Assembly: GCA_964605975.1 (NCBI GenBank) | Contig: CAZSER010000018.1 | Coordinates: 1-12,703, forward strand | Direction: 5' to 3' | DNA length: 12,703 bases | From: JBAYHA01 sp964605975 | GTDB lineage: Bacteria; Patescibacteriota; Patescibacteriia; UBA11705; JABHMO01 | Shown: piece by piece, positions 6,670 through 12,703 of the stretch | How positions within the stretch are numbered: the first letter of the stretch is position 1 | Layout of the letters: every line of letters starts with the position of its first letter | Translations under genes and position numbers: made by a program | Notes under the pieces: generated by a model | Seen by the model: only the letters and a program-made list of their open reading frames with translations | The model's database searches: none | Told to the model about the DNA's origin: nothing

Positions 6670-7077
6670 ATGGATTGTGTTTTTTGTAAAATTATTCGAG
6701 GTGAGATTCCTGCAGAAAAAATTTTTGAAAATGAAAAGATTTTAGTTTTTTTGGATATTAGACCAAGTAATCCGGGACATTTTTTGCTTATTCCCAAAAA
6801 ACATTGTGAAAATTTGCTTGATGCCGAAGATGATTGTTTAAATGAAATTACCAAGGCGATAAAAAAAATAACCCCAGTTGTTTTGCAACAAGTTGGCGCT
6901 TCTGGTTTTAATTTAATTGTTAATAATGGTGCTGTTGCTGGTCAAGCCGTTTTTCATTTGCATTGGCATATTATTCCTCGTTTTCCTGAGGATGGTCATA
7001 AACTTTTTGCGGACTTTCCAATAGAGAAAGAGTTATTAAAGGATTTAGCTGATAAAATAAAACAAAATTTATTATAA
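6670..7077 (+). CDS. HIT-family nucleotide hydrolase
   Basis: This 135-residue histidine-triad protein has the family length. The triad HLHWHII provides H96, H98 and H100, and H98 is expected to be the nucleophile that forms a nucleotidyl intermediate. C3 and C6 (CVFC) with H45 and H96 could form the zinc site seen in many bacterial HIT proteins. PSNPGHFLLIPKKH (32-45) and FNLIVNNGAVAGQAVFHLH (80-98) match the conserved core. Members hydrolyse purine nucleotide phosphoramidates (HinT type) or dinucleoside polyphosphates, and the sequence alone does not separate these. It starts 5 bases after the phosphatidyltransferase stop and ends 4 bases before the next ATG, so translation is probably tightly linked. 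It should be cytoplasmic. Confidence 0.94.
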   Translation: MDCVFCKIIRGEIPAEKIFENEKILVFLDIRPSNPGHFLLIPKKHCENLLDAEDDCLNEITKAIKKITPVVLQQVGASGFNLIVNNGAVAGQAVFHLHWHIIPRFPEDGHKLFADFPIEKELLKDLADKIKQNLL

Positions 7078-7081
7078 TAAT

Positions 7082-7645
7082 ATGTTTCAATTTTGGGGTA
7101 AAATCTTTATTGATAAAATTGGGGGAAGGAATAAAAATTTTGTACAGCTTGAACAAAAAATGTTCTGTTCTTTGTTTTCTTTTATCAAAAAAAACAAAAA
7201 GAAGAATAAATTTTTAGATGAAATGATTATTGAAAGAATGAAAGATGGAGAAAGGATAGATAATTCGGAAGAGTTGAACAAATTTTTTGAACTATTTGCT
7301 TTGAAAAACAGGTTAAGAAGAAGTGAGTATTTAAAGTTAAAAAATAAATATTTTAGAACGGTTGTTGTTGAAGCTCCAACTAGCGTTAATAATTATGGTT
7401 TTTCTTTTATTAGCCTTAATGAAAAAGAAACGATGGTTTATAATAAGGTGATAGAAAAAATTTTGAAGCGTGAAGATCTTCGGCCTGTTCATGTTTGTGG
7501 GGGGCATCAGGATTTTGGGATTAATTTTCCAGGTAAGCATGTTTGGGAAGTTTGGCCAAAGAAAGAACAAAAAGAAAAAATAAACATTAATTACCTTTTT
7601 GATTTGGCTTCAGAAATAGAGGCGTTAGTGATAAAAGAGTTATAA
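7082..7645 (+). CDS. Unrecognised 187-residue protein at the end of the HIT operon
   Basis: The frame has 187 codons and starts 4 bases after the HIT stop codon without an SD, matching the local start pattern. I do not recognise the family. The N-terminal third (about residues 35-60) is very lysine-rich, with a KKNKKKNK run. A helical, charged middle (about 65-110) follows. A C-terminal half (about 111-187) looks folded: VVVEAPTS, NNYGFSFISL and the segment HVCGGHQDFGINFPGKHVWEVWP (from about residue 147), which has clustered His and Cys residues that could bind a metal. No signal peptide or membrane helix is evident. Co-transcription with a HIT hydrolase and a phosphatidyltransferase gives no clear function. 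It is followed by a strong terminator. Confidence 0.72.
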   Translation: MFQFWGKIFIDKIGGRNKNFVQLEQKMFCSLFSFIKKNKKKNKFLDEMIIERMKDGERIDNSEELNKFFELFALKNRLRRSEYLKLKNKYFRTVVVEAPTSVNNYGFSFISLNEKETMVYNKVIEKILKREDLRPVHVCGGHQDFGINFPGKHVWEVWPKKEQKEKININYLFDLASEIEALVIKEL

Positions 7646-7670
7646 TTTTTATATTTAAACTTTTAAATTT

Positions 7671-7698
7671 AAAAAAACGGGCAAATGCCCGTTTTTTT
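7671..7698. terminator. Bidirectional terminator between the five-gene unit and rfbB
   Basis: A GC-rich stem CGGGC/GCCCG (7678-7682 with 7687-7691) has the loop AAAT and is flanked by seven A and seven T residues that extend the pairing. It sits two bases from the rfbB stop codon and serves both convergent units. Confidence 0.9.
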
Positions 7699-7699
7699 A

Positions 7700-8704
7700 T
7701 TAATGATATTTTTTTTCGTAATATTTCTGATATTCACCGGATTCAATGTTTTTGGACCATTCAATATTTTCTACATACCAACGGATAGTTTGAGATAGTC
7801 CTGTTTCAAAGTCAGTTTTTGGACTCCAACCCAACTCGGCTTTAATTTTGTGTGTTCTGACGGCATAACGGCGATCATGTCCTTTGCGATCCGTCACCAA
7901 CTCAATCATTTCTTCTCCGGCACCAAGTTGTTTTAATATCGAGAGAGTTAATTCTTTGTTTGTTTTTTCACAATTACCACCAATAGTGTAGGTTTCTCCA
8001 ATTTTACCTTGATGAATAATAAGATCAATTGCTTCGCAATGATCATTGACAAAAAGCCAGTCTCGGATATTTGAGCCATCGCCATAAAGAGGTACTTTTT
8101 TGCCTGAGAGTAAGTTGTTGATAAAAAGTGGGATAACTTTTTCTGGGAATTGATATGGGCCATAGTTATTGGAACAGTTGGAGATCGTTATTGGGAGTCC
8201 ATAAGTATGAAAATAAGCACGAACTAAATGATCAGAAGCGGCTTTGGAGGAAGAATAAGGGCTACGAGGGTCATAGTTAGACTCTTCATGAAAAAAACGA
8301 TTTTTTTCTTCGGGATGAAGAGAACCAAAAACTTCATCGGTAGAAATATGATGAAATCTTAAATTGTATTTTTGGGCAACTTCCAAAAGGGATTGAGTTC
8401 CCAAAACATTTGTTTTGATAAAAGAAAAGGGATCTAGAATTGATCTATCAACATGTGATTCGGCAGCAAAATGAACAATAATATCACAGTCCTTGGCTAA
8501 ATGTTCTATTAATTCAGTATTTAAAATATCACCACGGACAAATTCATAGTTTGAACGATCTTCAACATCGCGCAAGTTTTCCAAATTACCGGCATAAGTC
8601 AGTTTGTCGTAATTAATAACTGTATAATTAGGGTATTTGTTCAGCATATAGCGAACAAAATTACTGCCGATAAATCCGGCACCTCCGGTGATGAAAAGTT
8701 TCAT
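7700..8704 (-). CDS. rfbB: dTDP-glucose 4,6-dehydratase
   Basis: RmlB/RfbB converts dTDP-glucose to dTDP-4-keto-6-deoxyglucose, the second step of dTDP-L-rhamnose synthesis. It is a cytoplasmic extended short-chain dehydrogenase of 334 residues, the usual length. The NAD-binding motif GGAGFIG (7-13) is at the N-terminus. The catalytic triplet T122-D123-E124 lies in STDEVFG, where Asp and Glu carry out the dehydration, and Y150-x3-K154 is the SDR pair. FAAESHVDRSI (79-89), SNNYGPYQFPEK and RDWLFVNDHC are further family signatures in the substrate-binding part. Coding is on the minus strand in a single-gene unit, with an A-rich leader and no SD. The other rhamnose-pathway genes (5606-6061 and 10552-12336) are nearby but on the opposite strand. 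Confidence 0.97.
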   Translation of the reverse strand: MKLFITGGAGFIGSNFVRYMLNKYPNYTVINYDKLTYAGNLENLRDVEDRSNYEFVRGDILNTELIEHLAKDCDIIVHFAAESHVDRSILDPFSFIKTNVLGTQSLLEVAQKYNLRFHHISTDEVFGSLHPEEKNRFFHEESNYDPRSPYSSSKAASDHLVRAYFHTYGLPITISNCSNNYGPYQFPEKVIPLFINNLLSGKKVPLYGDGSNIRDWLFVNDHCEAIDLIIHQGKIGETYTIGGNCEKTNKELTLSILKQLGAGEEMIELVTDRKGHDRRYAVRTHKIKAELGWSPKTDFETGLSQTIRWYVENIEWSKNIESGEYQKYYEKKYH

Positions 8705-8812
8705 ATTTGTTTTTTATGAAAAATGAAGATATTTCTTAAATAACTTTAATTCTTTTAGATTAAAATTGCAAGAAATTTTTACAAAAAAAAGTTTTTATGG
8801 TAAAGAAAAGGC

Positions 8813-8842
8813 ATAATAAAAAATAATTTTTAAAATTGTCAA
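8813..8842 (-). promoter_or_regulatory. Probable rfbB promoter
   Basis: On the minus strand a perfect TTGACA (plus positions 8837-8842) is followed after 18 bases by TATTAT (8813-8818), one mismatch from consensus. It gives a leader of about 100 bases with no clear structured element. Confidence 0.5.
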
Positions 8843-8874
8843 ATTTGATGTTGACTTTTTTTTTAAATTTTGTT

Positions 8875-8893
8875 AAGGAACAAATAGTTCTTT
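8875..8893 (+). other. Small hairpin or operator-like inverted repeat before the HD gene
   Basis: AAGGAAC (8875-8881) and GTTCTTT (8887-8893) can form a seven-pair stem with one G-U pair and loop AAATA. It lies 28 bases before the SD of the HD gene. A -35-like TTGACT occurs at 8851-8856, but no good -10 box follows at the usual distance, so the promoter of this gene is not located. Confidence 0.35.
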
Positions 8894-8932
8894 GATATTT
8901 TGGCAATTATGCTAATAATTGGAGGTTTTGCT

Positions 8933-10132
8933 ATGTCTAACAAGTTTATTGCGGAAATTATGAGCGATTCCTCTTTCGCTAGAGAGAGACATCAAGAATT
9001 GATGACCAGTTTTTCTGTTGACCTTTTGAAAAAGGTTCGGCCTTTGAATAACAATCAGGAAGCCTTGCAAGAAGGTTTCAAGGTTGTTAATCAGATCTTG
9101 GCTAATATGGAAAAGTTGGGAATATCTTTGATGAATATGGATCCCGGTCATGGGCCTGGACATTTGGCGAAGGATTGTTTAAATGGGTTGGCTTTGTTTG
9201 ATGAATTGACGGCCGAACCGGCAGAAATTTTTATTGGTTTTGTTGGAGGATCTTTGCATGATTTGGGAACGGCATTGATTGATAGGTATGCGGAAGCGCA
9301 TCGGGTTATTCGCCATGCGGAAGCTGGTGGTTTGCTGGTTGATTATTGTTTGACTTCTGATTTGGTCAACGAGGCGGAAAGGTTGTTGATTGTTTATGTT
9401 ATTTCTGCCCATACCCACTATTTAAGGACAATTGAGATCAAAAATGAACAGGGAGAGATAATCAACAAGATTGAACCTTATATCGAGCTTTATCCTGACG
9501 GAAAGCCGTTTTGGCCAGTTTGGTTCACTCGTTGGGTTGATCGTTTGGACTGTAGTGGTCCGTGTTTTGTGGGTAGGCATTATTTGACTACTGTTTCAGA
9601 ACACAAAGATTTTGACGGAAGTAATTTTTACGATGTTAGCTTTGCTAAGCACATGAGACCGTTGTTGAGAGATCAACAAACAGACGGAAAGACGATGGCG
9701 GAACATCTCCGGATGTTTGCGAACTCGCAGAATAACGAATCTCCTTACGGGAAATTTGACTTTGGCAATATGGTCAAGGTTAGAGATGAATACAAAGAGA
9801 TGCTTCTTTCGGTGGTTGAACTGTTTAACAGCGAGATGACCGAGGATGAAATCAAGGCTTTTCTTTTTTCGCAGGACGAAATTTTGCTTGATTGGAATGA
9901 GTTCTTATTGACCAAAATTGAGTTTTCTGAAAAAGCGCCAAAAACGGTTGAGAATCTCGACAAGATGTTTCGCGCTTTGCCAGAGGAAACAAGGGCGTAT
10001 TGGTTGAGAGCCTTTGCGCATTGTGTTAAGATTTACGAAGAAAAATGGGTTCCTTTGATGCGTTCTCGGTTGGGAAACCATCGGGACTTATTGGTTTTGC
10101 CCATTTTGGGAGATCTGGAAAAAAGAATTTAA
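8933..10132 (+). CDS. HD-type metal-dependent phosphohydrolase, unknown substrate
   Basis: The start is set at the ATG at 8933 because a perfect SD GGAGG (8921-8925) stands seven bases upstream. A longer frame from TTG at 8900 would place the SD inside the gene. The product has 399 residues. An HD-superfamily metal site is visible: H73 and H77 (PGHGPGH), the adjacent H109-D110 (SLHDLG), H123 and H128 (AHRVIRHAE), H160/H162 (SAHTH), and D203/D206 (RWVDRLD). The number of histidines suggests two or more metals. The HDxGK lysine of HD-GYP proteins is replaced (HDLGT). No signal peptide or membrane segment is seen. The C-terminal half (about 260-399) is charged, probably helical and unassigned. 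The gene stands alone between its own SD and terminator and looks richer in G+C than its neighbours by eye, which could indicate transfer. Nucleotide or cyclic-nucleotide hydrolysis is family-level inference only. Confidence 0.85.
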   Translation: MSNKFIAEIMSDSSFARERHQELMTSFSVDLLKKVRPLNNNQEALQEGFKVVNQILANMEKLGISLMNMDPGHGPGHLAKDCLNGLALFDELTAEPAEIFIGFVGGSLHDLGTALIDRYAEAHRVIRHAEAGGLLVDYCLTSDLVNEAERLLIVYVISAHTHYLRTIEIKNEQGEIINKIEPYIELYPDGKPFWPVWFTRWVDRLDCSGPCFVGRHYLTTVSEHKDFDGSNFYDVSFAKHMRPLLRDQQTDGKTMAEHLRMFANSQNNESPYGKFDFGNMVKVRDEYKEMLLSVVELFNSEMTEDEIKAFLFSQDEILLDWNEFLLTKIEFSEKAPKTVENLDKMFRALPEETRAYWLRAFAHCVKIYEEKWVPLMRSRLGNHRDLLVLPILGDLEKRI

Positions 10133-10138
10133 AACTTT

Positions 10139-10168
10139 AAAACGGCTATTATTAATAGCCGTTTTTTT
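10139..10168 (+). terminator. Intrinsic terminator of the HD gene
   Basis: A 12-base-pair perfect stem (10139-10150 with 10154-10165) has the short loop ATT, and its GC core CGGC/GCCG is followed by seven T residues (10162-10168). It starts six bases after the stop codon. Confidence 0.88.
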
Positions 10169-10281
10169 GACTTTTACAACTGTTTGTTTTGTTGTATTTT
10201 TAAAATAAAAAAGTCTTTACTTTGGGGTTTTGTTTTGGTAAAATTTTGACAAGGATAAAGAACAAATGAAAAACCGAATAT
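10169..10281. other. Non-coding stretch, no element recognised
   Basis: This AT-rich region holds no supported gene. A TTGACA occurs at 10246-10251, but the sequence 16-18 bases downstream does not resemble a -10 box. With the repeat element and duplication that follow, the gene-free stretch runs to 10551. Confidence 0.5.
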
Positions 10282-10410
10282 TGTCATTTTGACTATGGCC
10301 AGTCTGCCCAGAGGGAACAAAGTGAGTTGAATGGGAGAAATCTCAAATTGGAAAAACTGTAAAATACAATCATGAGATCTCTCCATGCACTTCGTTTAGT
10401 CGAGATGACA
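10282..10410. repeat. 129-bp imperfect palindromic extragenic element
   Basis: The ends pair completely: TGTCATTTTGACT (10282-10294) with AGTCGAGATGACA (10398-10410), 13 pairs including two G-U. An inner pair, GGAGAAATCTCA (10334-10345) with TGAGATCTCTCC (10373-10384), matches at 11 of 12 positions. A further imperfect match joins the AACAAAGTG and CACTTCGTTT segments between them. The sequence style (GTCAT... and CTTCG...GAGATGACA) resembles dispersed palindromic extragenic repeats seen in many bacterial genomes. A second copy of the right end, GTCGAGATGACAAA, follows at 10424-10437, 25 bases after the first (10399-10412). No transposase gene is present. Confidence 0.7.
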
Positions 10411-10459
10411 AAAAGAGGGGAAGGTCGAGATGACAAAGTAAAAAAAGCGGAGAAATATC

Positions 10460-10505
10460 AAATTAGAAAAAGGTAAAAACATAAATTAGAAAAAGGTAAA
10501 AACAT
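10460..10505. repeat. Perfect 23-bp tandem duplication
   Basis: The unit at 10460-10482, starting AAATTAGAAAAAGG and ending AAAAACAT, is repeated without change at 10483-10505. It lies 47 bases before the fusion-gene start, in the probable leader or promoter region. It may be a recent slippage product. Confidence 0.85.
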
Positions 10506-10551
10506 AAAAACCTTTAAATATAAAAATTTTCAATTTTTAAAAAATAAAATT

Positions 10552-12336
10552 ATGCGCATTTTAATTATTGGTGCCAAAGGGATGTTGGGTCAAGCATTAG
10601 CAAAAGTTTTTACTTCTGCCGAAAATGAATTATACCTTTGGGACAAGGAGGAGTTAGATATCACTGTTTATGAGGAAGTTGATCGTAAAATTAAATTTTT
10701 GCAACCAGAATTAATAATTAACTCTTCAGCTTATAATGCCGTTGATGATGCGGAAAATAGTTTTGAATTAGCCAAGTCGATTAATGCCGATGGGCCAGTA
10801 AATATTGCCAAAGTTGCGCAACAGGTGGGTGCTGTTTTTGTTCATTATAGTACCGATTATGTCTTTGATGGTCAAAAACAAGAAGGTTATCGAGAATATG
10901 ATTTACCTTGTCCAATTTCTAAGTACGGAGAAAGTAAATTTTTGGGAGAGGAAATTTCAGAACATAATGACGCCTCTTATTTAATAAGAACTTCTCGGTT
11001 GTTTGGTTTAGCGGGGACAGGAGAAGGTGCAAAGAAAAGTTTTGTTGAAGTCATGTTGAAGTTGGCCAAAGAAAAAGAAAGTTTGGATATTGTTCAAGAT
11101 GAAATAAGTGCGCCAACTTATGTTGGGGATTTGGCGGAAATGACCAAAGAGTTAATTATGAGCGGGAACTATCTTCCCGGTATTTATCATATTGTTAATT
11201 CGGGTTCTTGTACTTGGTTTGATTTTGCTTCAGAAATTTTTAAACAAGCAGATATTAAAATAAAAACTAACCCAGTTGCGGGTAATTTTTTTCCTAGACC
11301 GGCCAAAAGACCGCCAAACTCTGTTCTTTTAAACACAAAACTTCCAGCTTTGCGTTCTTGGCAGGAGGCGTTGACGGAATTTTTGCAACTTATTGGTGAG
11401 TTTAAGTTAGAAAAAAATTTAGTGGAAAAGTCCAAAGAAAATTTAGTGGAATTAAATCAAATAATAAAAGACAAGGAAGAAAAAATAGCTGTTAGAGAAA
11501 TAAAAGTGCAAAACTTAGAAAAAGAAGAAAATAAGAATATCCCTGTGACTATTTTAGAAAATAAAAAAATACTAACACCGCCGAAAAAAGGAATGAAAGG
11601 TATAATTTTATCAGGTGGTCGTGGTTCTCGTCTTTATCCATTGACCAAAATGACCAGTAAGCAATTATTACCCGTTTATAATAAGCCAATGATTATGTAT
11701 CCGCTACAAACATTGATTAGGGCGGGGATTAAAGAGGTTTTAATCATTGTAGCACCGGAATATGCTGGCCAGTATCTACATTTACTTGGTTCCGGCAAAG
11801 AGCTTGGTGTCAAGTTAACTTATGAAATTCAGGATGAACCAAAGGGATTGCCAGAAGCTTTTATTATTGGAGAAAATTTTATTGGCAATGATAATGTGGT
11901 TTTAATTTTGGGAGATAATCTGTTTTTTGATCATGATTTTACTGAAGATATTAGAACTTTTGAAAAGGGTGGAAGAATCTTTGCTGTAGATGTTCCTGAT
12001 CCAGAAAGATTTGGGGTAGTAGAATTTGATAAAGATATGCAAGTTTTGTCTATTGAAGAAAAACCAAAAGAACCAAAAAGTCATTATGCGATTCCCGGAA
12101 TTTATATTTATGATAGCTTTGTTTGTGACATTGCCAAGACGGTTAAACCAACTTGGCGACCAGAAACGGATATTGTTGAAGTTCATAAAAAATATTTAGA
12201 GAGAAAGGAGCTTGATGTTCGCAAGATACATGGAAGGTGGTATGATGCGGGAACCTTTGATTCTTTGTTGAAGGCGTCTAATATTGCGGCGACTTTGGAG
12301 TTTCAGAAAAAAATGGGCTATAATGAAGATGTCTAA
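10552..12336 (+). CDS. rfbD-rfbA: RmlD-RmlA fusion: dTDP-4-dehydrorhamnose reductase + glucose-1-phosphate thymidylyltransferase
   Basis: This single 594-codon frame encodes the last and first enzymes of dTDP-L-rhamnose synthesis. Residues 1 to about 283 are RmlD, which reduces dTDP-4-keto-rhamnose with NAD(P)H: nucleotide motif G7-x2-G10-x2-G13, STDYVFDG (100-107) and the catalytic Y125-x3-K129. A Lys/Glu-rich, coiled-coil-like linker covers about 284-340. Residues 348-594 are RmlA, which makes dTDP-glucose from dTTP and glucose-1-phosphate: GGRGSRLYPLT (355-365), K370 and K378-P379, metal aspartate D455 in LGDNLF, EEKP (502-505) and YDAGT (564-568). At 247 residues the RmlA part matches the short form of the family, lacking the C-terminal extension of the roughly 290-residue enzymes. 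An in-frame ATG at 11593 begins the RmlA part and may be the remnant of a separate start. The gene starts without an SD. I found no convincing promoter. Confidence 0.94.
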   Translation: MRILIIGAKGMLGQALAKVFTSAENELYLWDKEELDITVYEEVDRKIKFLQPELIINSSAYNAVDDAENSFELAKSINADGPVNIAKVAQQVGAVFVHYSTDYVFDGQKQEGYREYDLPCPISKYGESKFLGEEISEHNDASYLIRTSRLFGLAGTGEGAKKSFVEVMLKLAKEKESLDIVQDEISAPTYVGDLAEMTKELIMSGNYLPGIYHIVNSGSCTWFDFASEIFKQADIKIKTNPVAGNFFPRPAKRPPNSVLLNTKLPALRSWQEALTEFLQLIGEFKLEKNLVEKSKENLVELNQIIKDKEEKIAVREIKVQNLEKEENKNIPVTILENKKILTPPKKGMKGIILSGGRGSRLYPLTKMTSKQLLPVYNKPMIMYPLQTLIRAGIKEVLIIVAPEYAGQYLHLLGSGKELGVKLTYEIQDEPKGLPEAFIIGENFIGNDNVVLILGDNLFFDHDFTEDIRTFEKGGRIFAVDVPDPERFGVVEFDKDMQVLSIEEKPKEPKSHYAIPGIYIYDSFVCDIAKTVKPTWRPETDIVEVHKKYLERKELDVRKIHGRWYDAGTFDSLLKASNIAATLEFQKKMGYNEDV

Positions 12337-12353
12337 TTTATAAAAAATTATAG

Positions 12354-12380
12354 TTATTTGAAATTTTTATTTTCAAATAA
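12354..12380. repeat. AT-rich perfect hairpin between the fusion gene and the membrane-protein gene
   Basis: TTATTTGAAA (12354-12363) and TTTCAAATAA (12371-12380) form a perfect 10-bp inverted repeat with a seven-base loop, 17 bases before the next ATG. No T run follows and the stem has only one G-C pair, so it is a poor terminator. It could be an operator or an mRNA hairpin. Confidence 0.5.
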
Positions 12381-12397
12381 ATAAATTAAAACTTATT

Positions 12398-12703
12398 ATG
12401 TTAGCATTTTCATTTAAACAAAGCTTCCTTACTGCTTTACAATTAGCATGGAAAAATAAAATTTTATGGGTGTTGGGGTTTTTTATCGGAACTGTGATTT
12501 GGGGATCTAATTTTGAGTCACCCTTTAATTTAAAAGAGATTTCCAGCGGTTCAGATCTTTTTAATAAAGTTTGGCAACATTTATTTTCTTCGGCTAATTT
12601 TTATTTTATTTTTATAAGTTTTTTGTTGGTGTTGTTGTTTATAATTGGCGGTTTATTTTTTAAGACGACACTTTTTTGGGGCGTTAATGAAGCTAGAGAA
12701 AAA
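12398..12703 (+). CDS. Membrane protein, N-terminal part (cut by the window end)
   Basis: An ATG at 12398 opens a frame that runs without a stop for 102 codons to the window end, so the gene is incomplete. The translation begins with a short basic amphipathic segment (MLAFSFKQSF), then a basic-aromatic stretch with LAWKNKILW. A first membrane helix follows (about residues 22-36), then a polar loop (about 37-66) and a strongly hydrophobic second helix (about 68-90). The layout, a short N-terminus followed by AWKNKxLWxLGFF, recalls multi-pass membrane proteins of unknown function that I associate with this kind of genome. No function can be given. The start lacks an SD. The gene lies 61 bases after the RmlD-RmlA fusion and may be co-transcribed with it, as no strong terminator intervenes. 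Confidence 0.75.
   Translation, partial: MLAFSFKQSFLTALQLAWKNKILWVLGFFIGTVIWGSNFESPFNLKEISSGSDLFNKVWQHLFSSANFYFIFISFLLVLLFIIGGLFFKTTLFWGVNEAREK

Noticed and set aside
8900..8932. TTG start giving an 11-residue longer HD protein
   Set aside because: The SD GGAGG at 8921-8925 lies inside this extension and is ideally spaced for the ATG at 8933, so the shorter form is preferred.
10246..10274. TTGACA as the promoter of the rmlD-rmlA fusion
   Set aside because: No -10-like hexamer lies 15-19 bases downstream. TATAAA near 10519-10524 also lacks a matching -35 box.
10174..10386. Minus-strand 70-codon open frame across the gene-free stretch
   Set aside because: It runs through the palindromic repeat element and a homopolymer-rich region, has no SD, and gives a low-complexity product.
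10282..10505. CRISPR array or insertion sequence in the gene-free stretch
   Set aside because: The repeats are a palindrome, one duplicated end and one two-copy tandem repeat. There is no regular repeat-spacer pattern and no transposase frame.
12337..12380. Intrinsic terminator after the fusion gene
   Set aside because: The hairpin is almost entirely A-T and is followed by mixed A/T sequence rather than a T run, so termination is doubtful.
1..12703. Possible reassigned TGA codon (as in some CPR groups)
   Set aside because: None of the twelve complete genes ends in TGA (eleven TAA, one TAG), but none needs an in-frame TGA read through either, and all recognised proteins are full length with the standard code. 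The absence of TGA stops in so few AT-rich genes is not strong evidence.

Overview
The window is AT-rich bacterial DNA with short intergenic gaps and standard stop codons. It most resembles a small-genome Candidate Phyla Radiation (Patescibacteria) bacterium. This assignment is an inference from the low G+C by eye, a threonyl-tRNA synthetase lacking its TGS domain, many genes starting from A-rich leaders without a Shine-Dalgarno (SD) site, and many small unrecognised proteins. No phylogenetic marker was compared.

Layout. Positions 2-772 carry two small unrecognised genes closed by a terminator (771-803). A promoter (804-831) then drives a compact T-box leader (838-995) ahead of thrS (1049-2845). 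A bidirectional terminator separates thrS from a convergent unrecognised gene (2882-3385, minus). That gene shares a divergent promoter region with a five-gene plus-strand unit (3513-7645): a secreted subtilase with a repeat domain, an RmlC-family epimerase, a CDP-alcohol phosphatidyltransferase, a HIT-family hydrolase and an unrecognised 187-residue protein. A second bidirectional terminator (7671-7698) separates this unit from minus-strand rfbB (7700-8704). Divergent from rfbB is an isolated HD-type phosphohydrolase gene (8933-10132) with its own SD and terminator. About 380 bases without a gene (10169-10551) hold a 129-bp palindromic repeat element and a perfect 23-bp tandem duplication. 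Next come an RmlD-RmlA fusion gene (10552-12336) and the start of a membrane-protein gene cut by the window end (12398-12703).

How the genes work together. All four steps of dTDP-L-rhamnose synthesis can be assigned here (RmlA and RmlD in one fused polypeptide, RmlB, RmlC), but they lie in three transcription units and no rhamnosyltransferase is present. The phosphatidyltransferase, the secreted protease and the membrane protein fit a general cell-envelope theme. thrS appears to be controlled by uncharged tRNA-Thr through transcription antitermination.

The strongest points for a second look are the compact T-box leader, whose only clear threonine codon sits in a seven-base hairpin loop, and the RmlD-RmlA fusion. 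After these come the two classes of translation start signal and the repeat architecture of the secreted protease.
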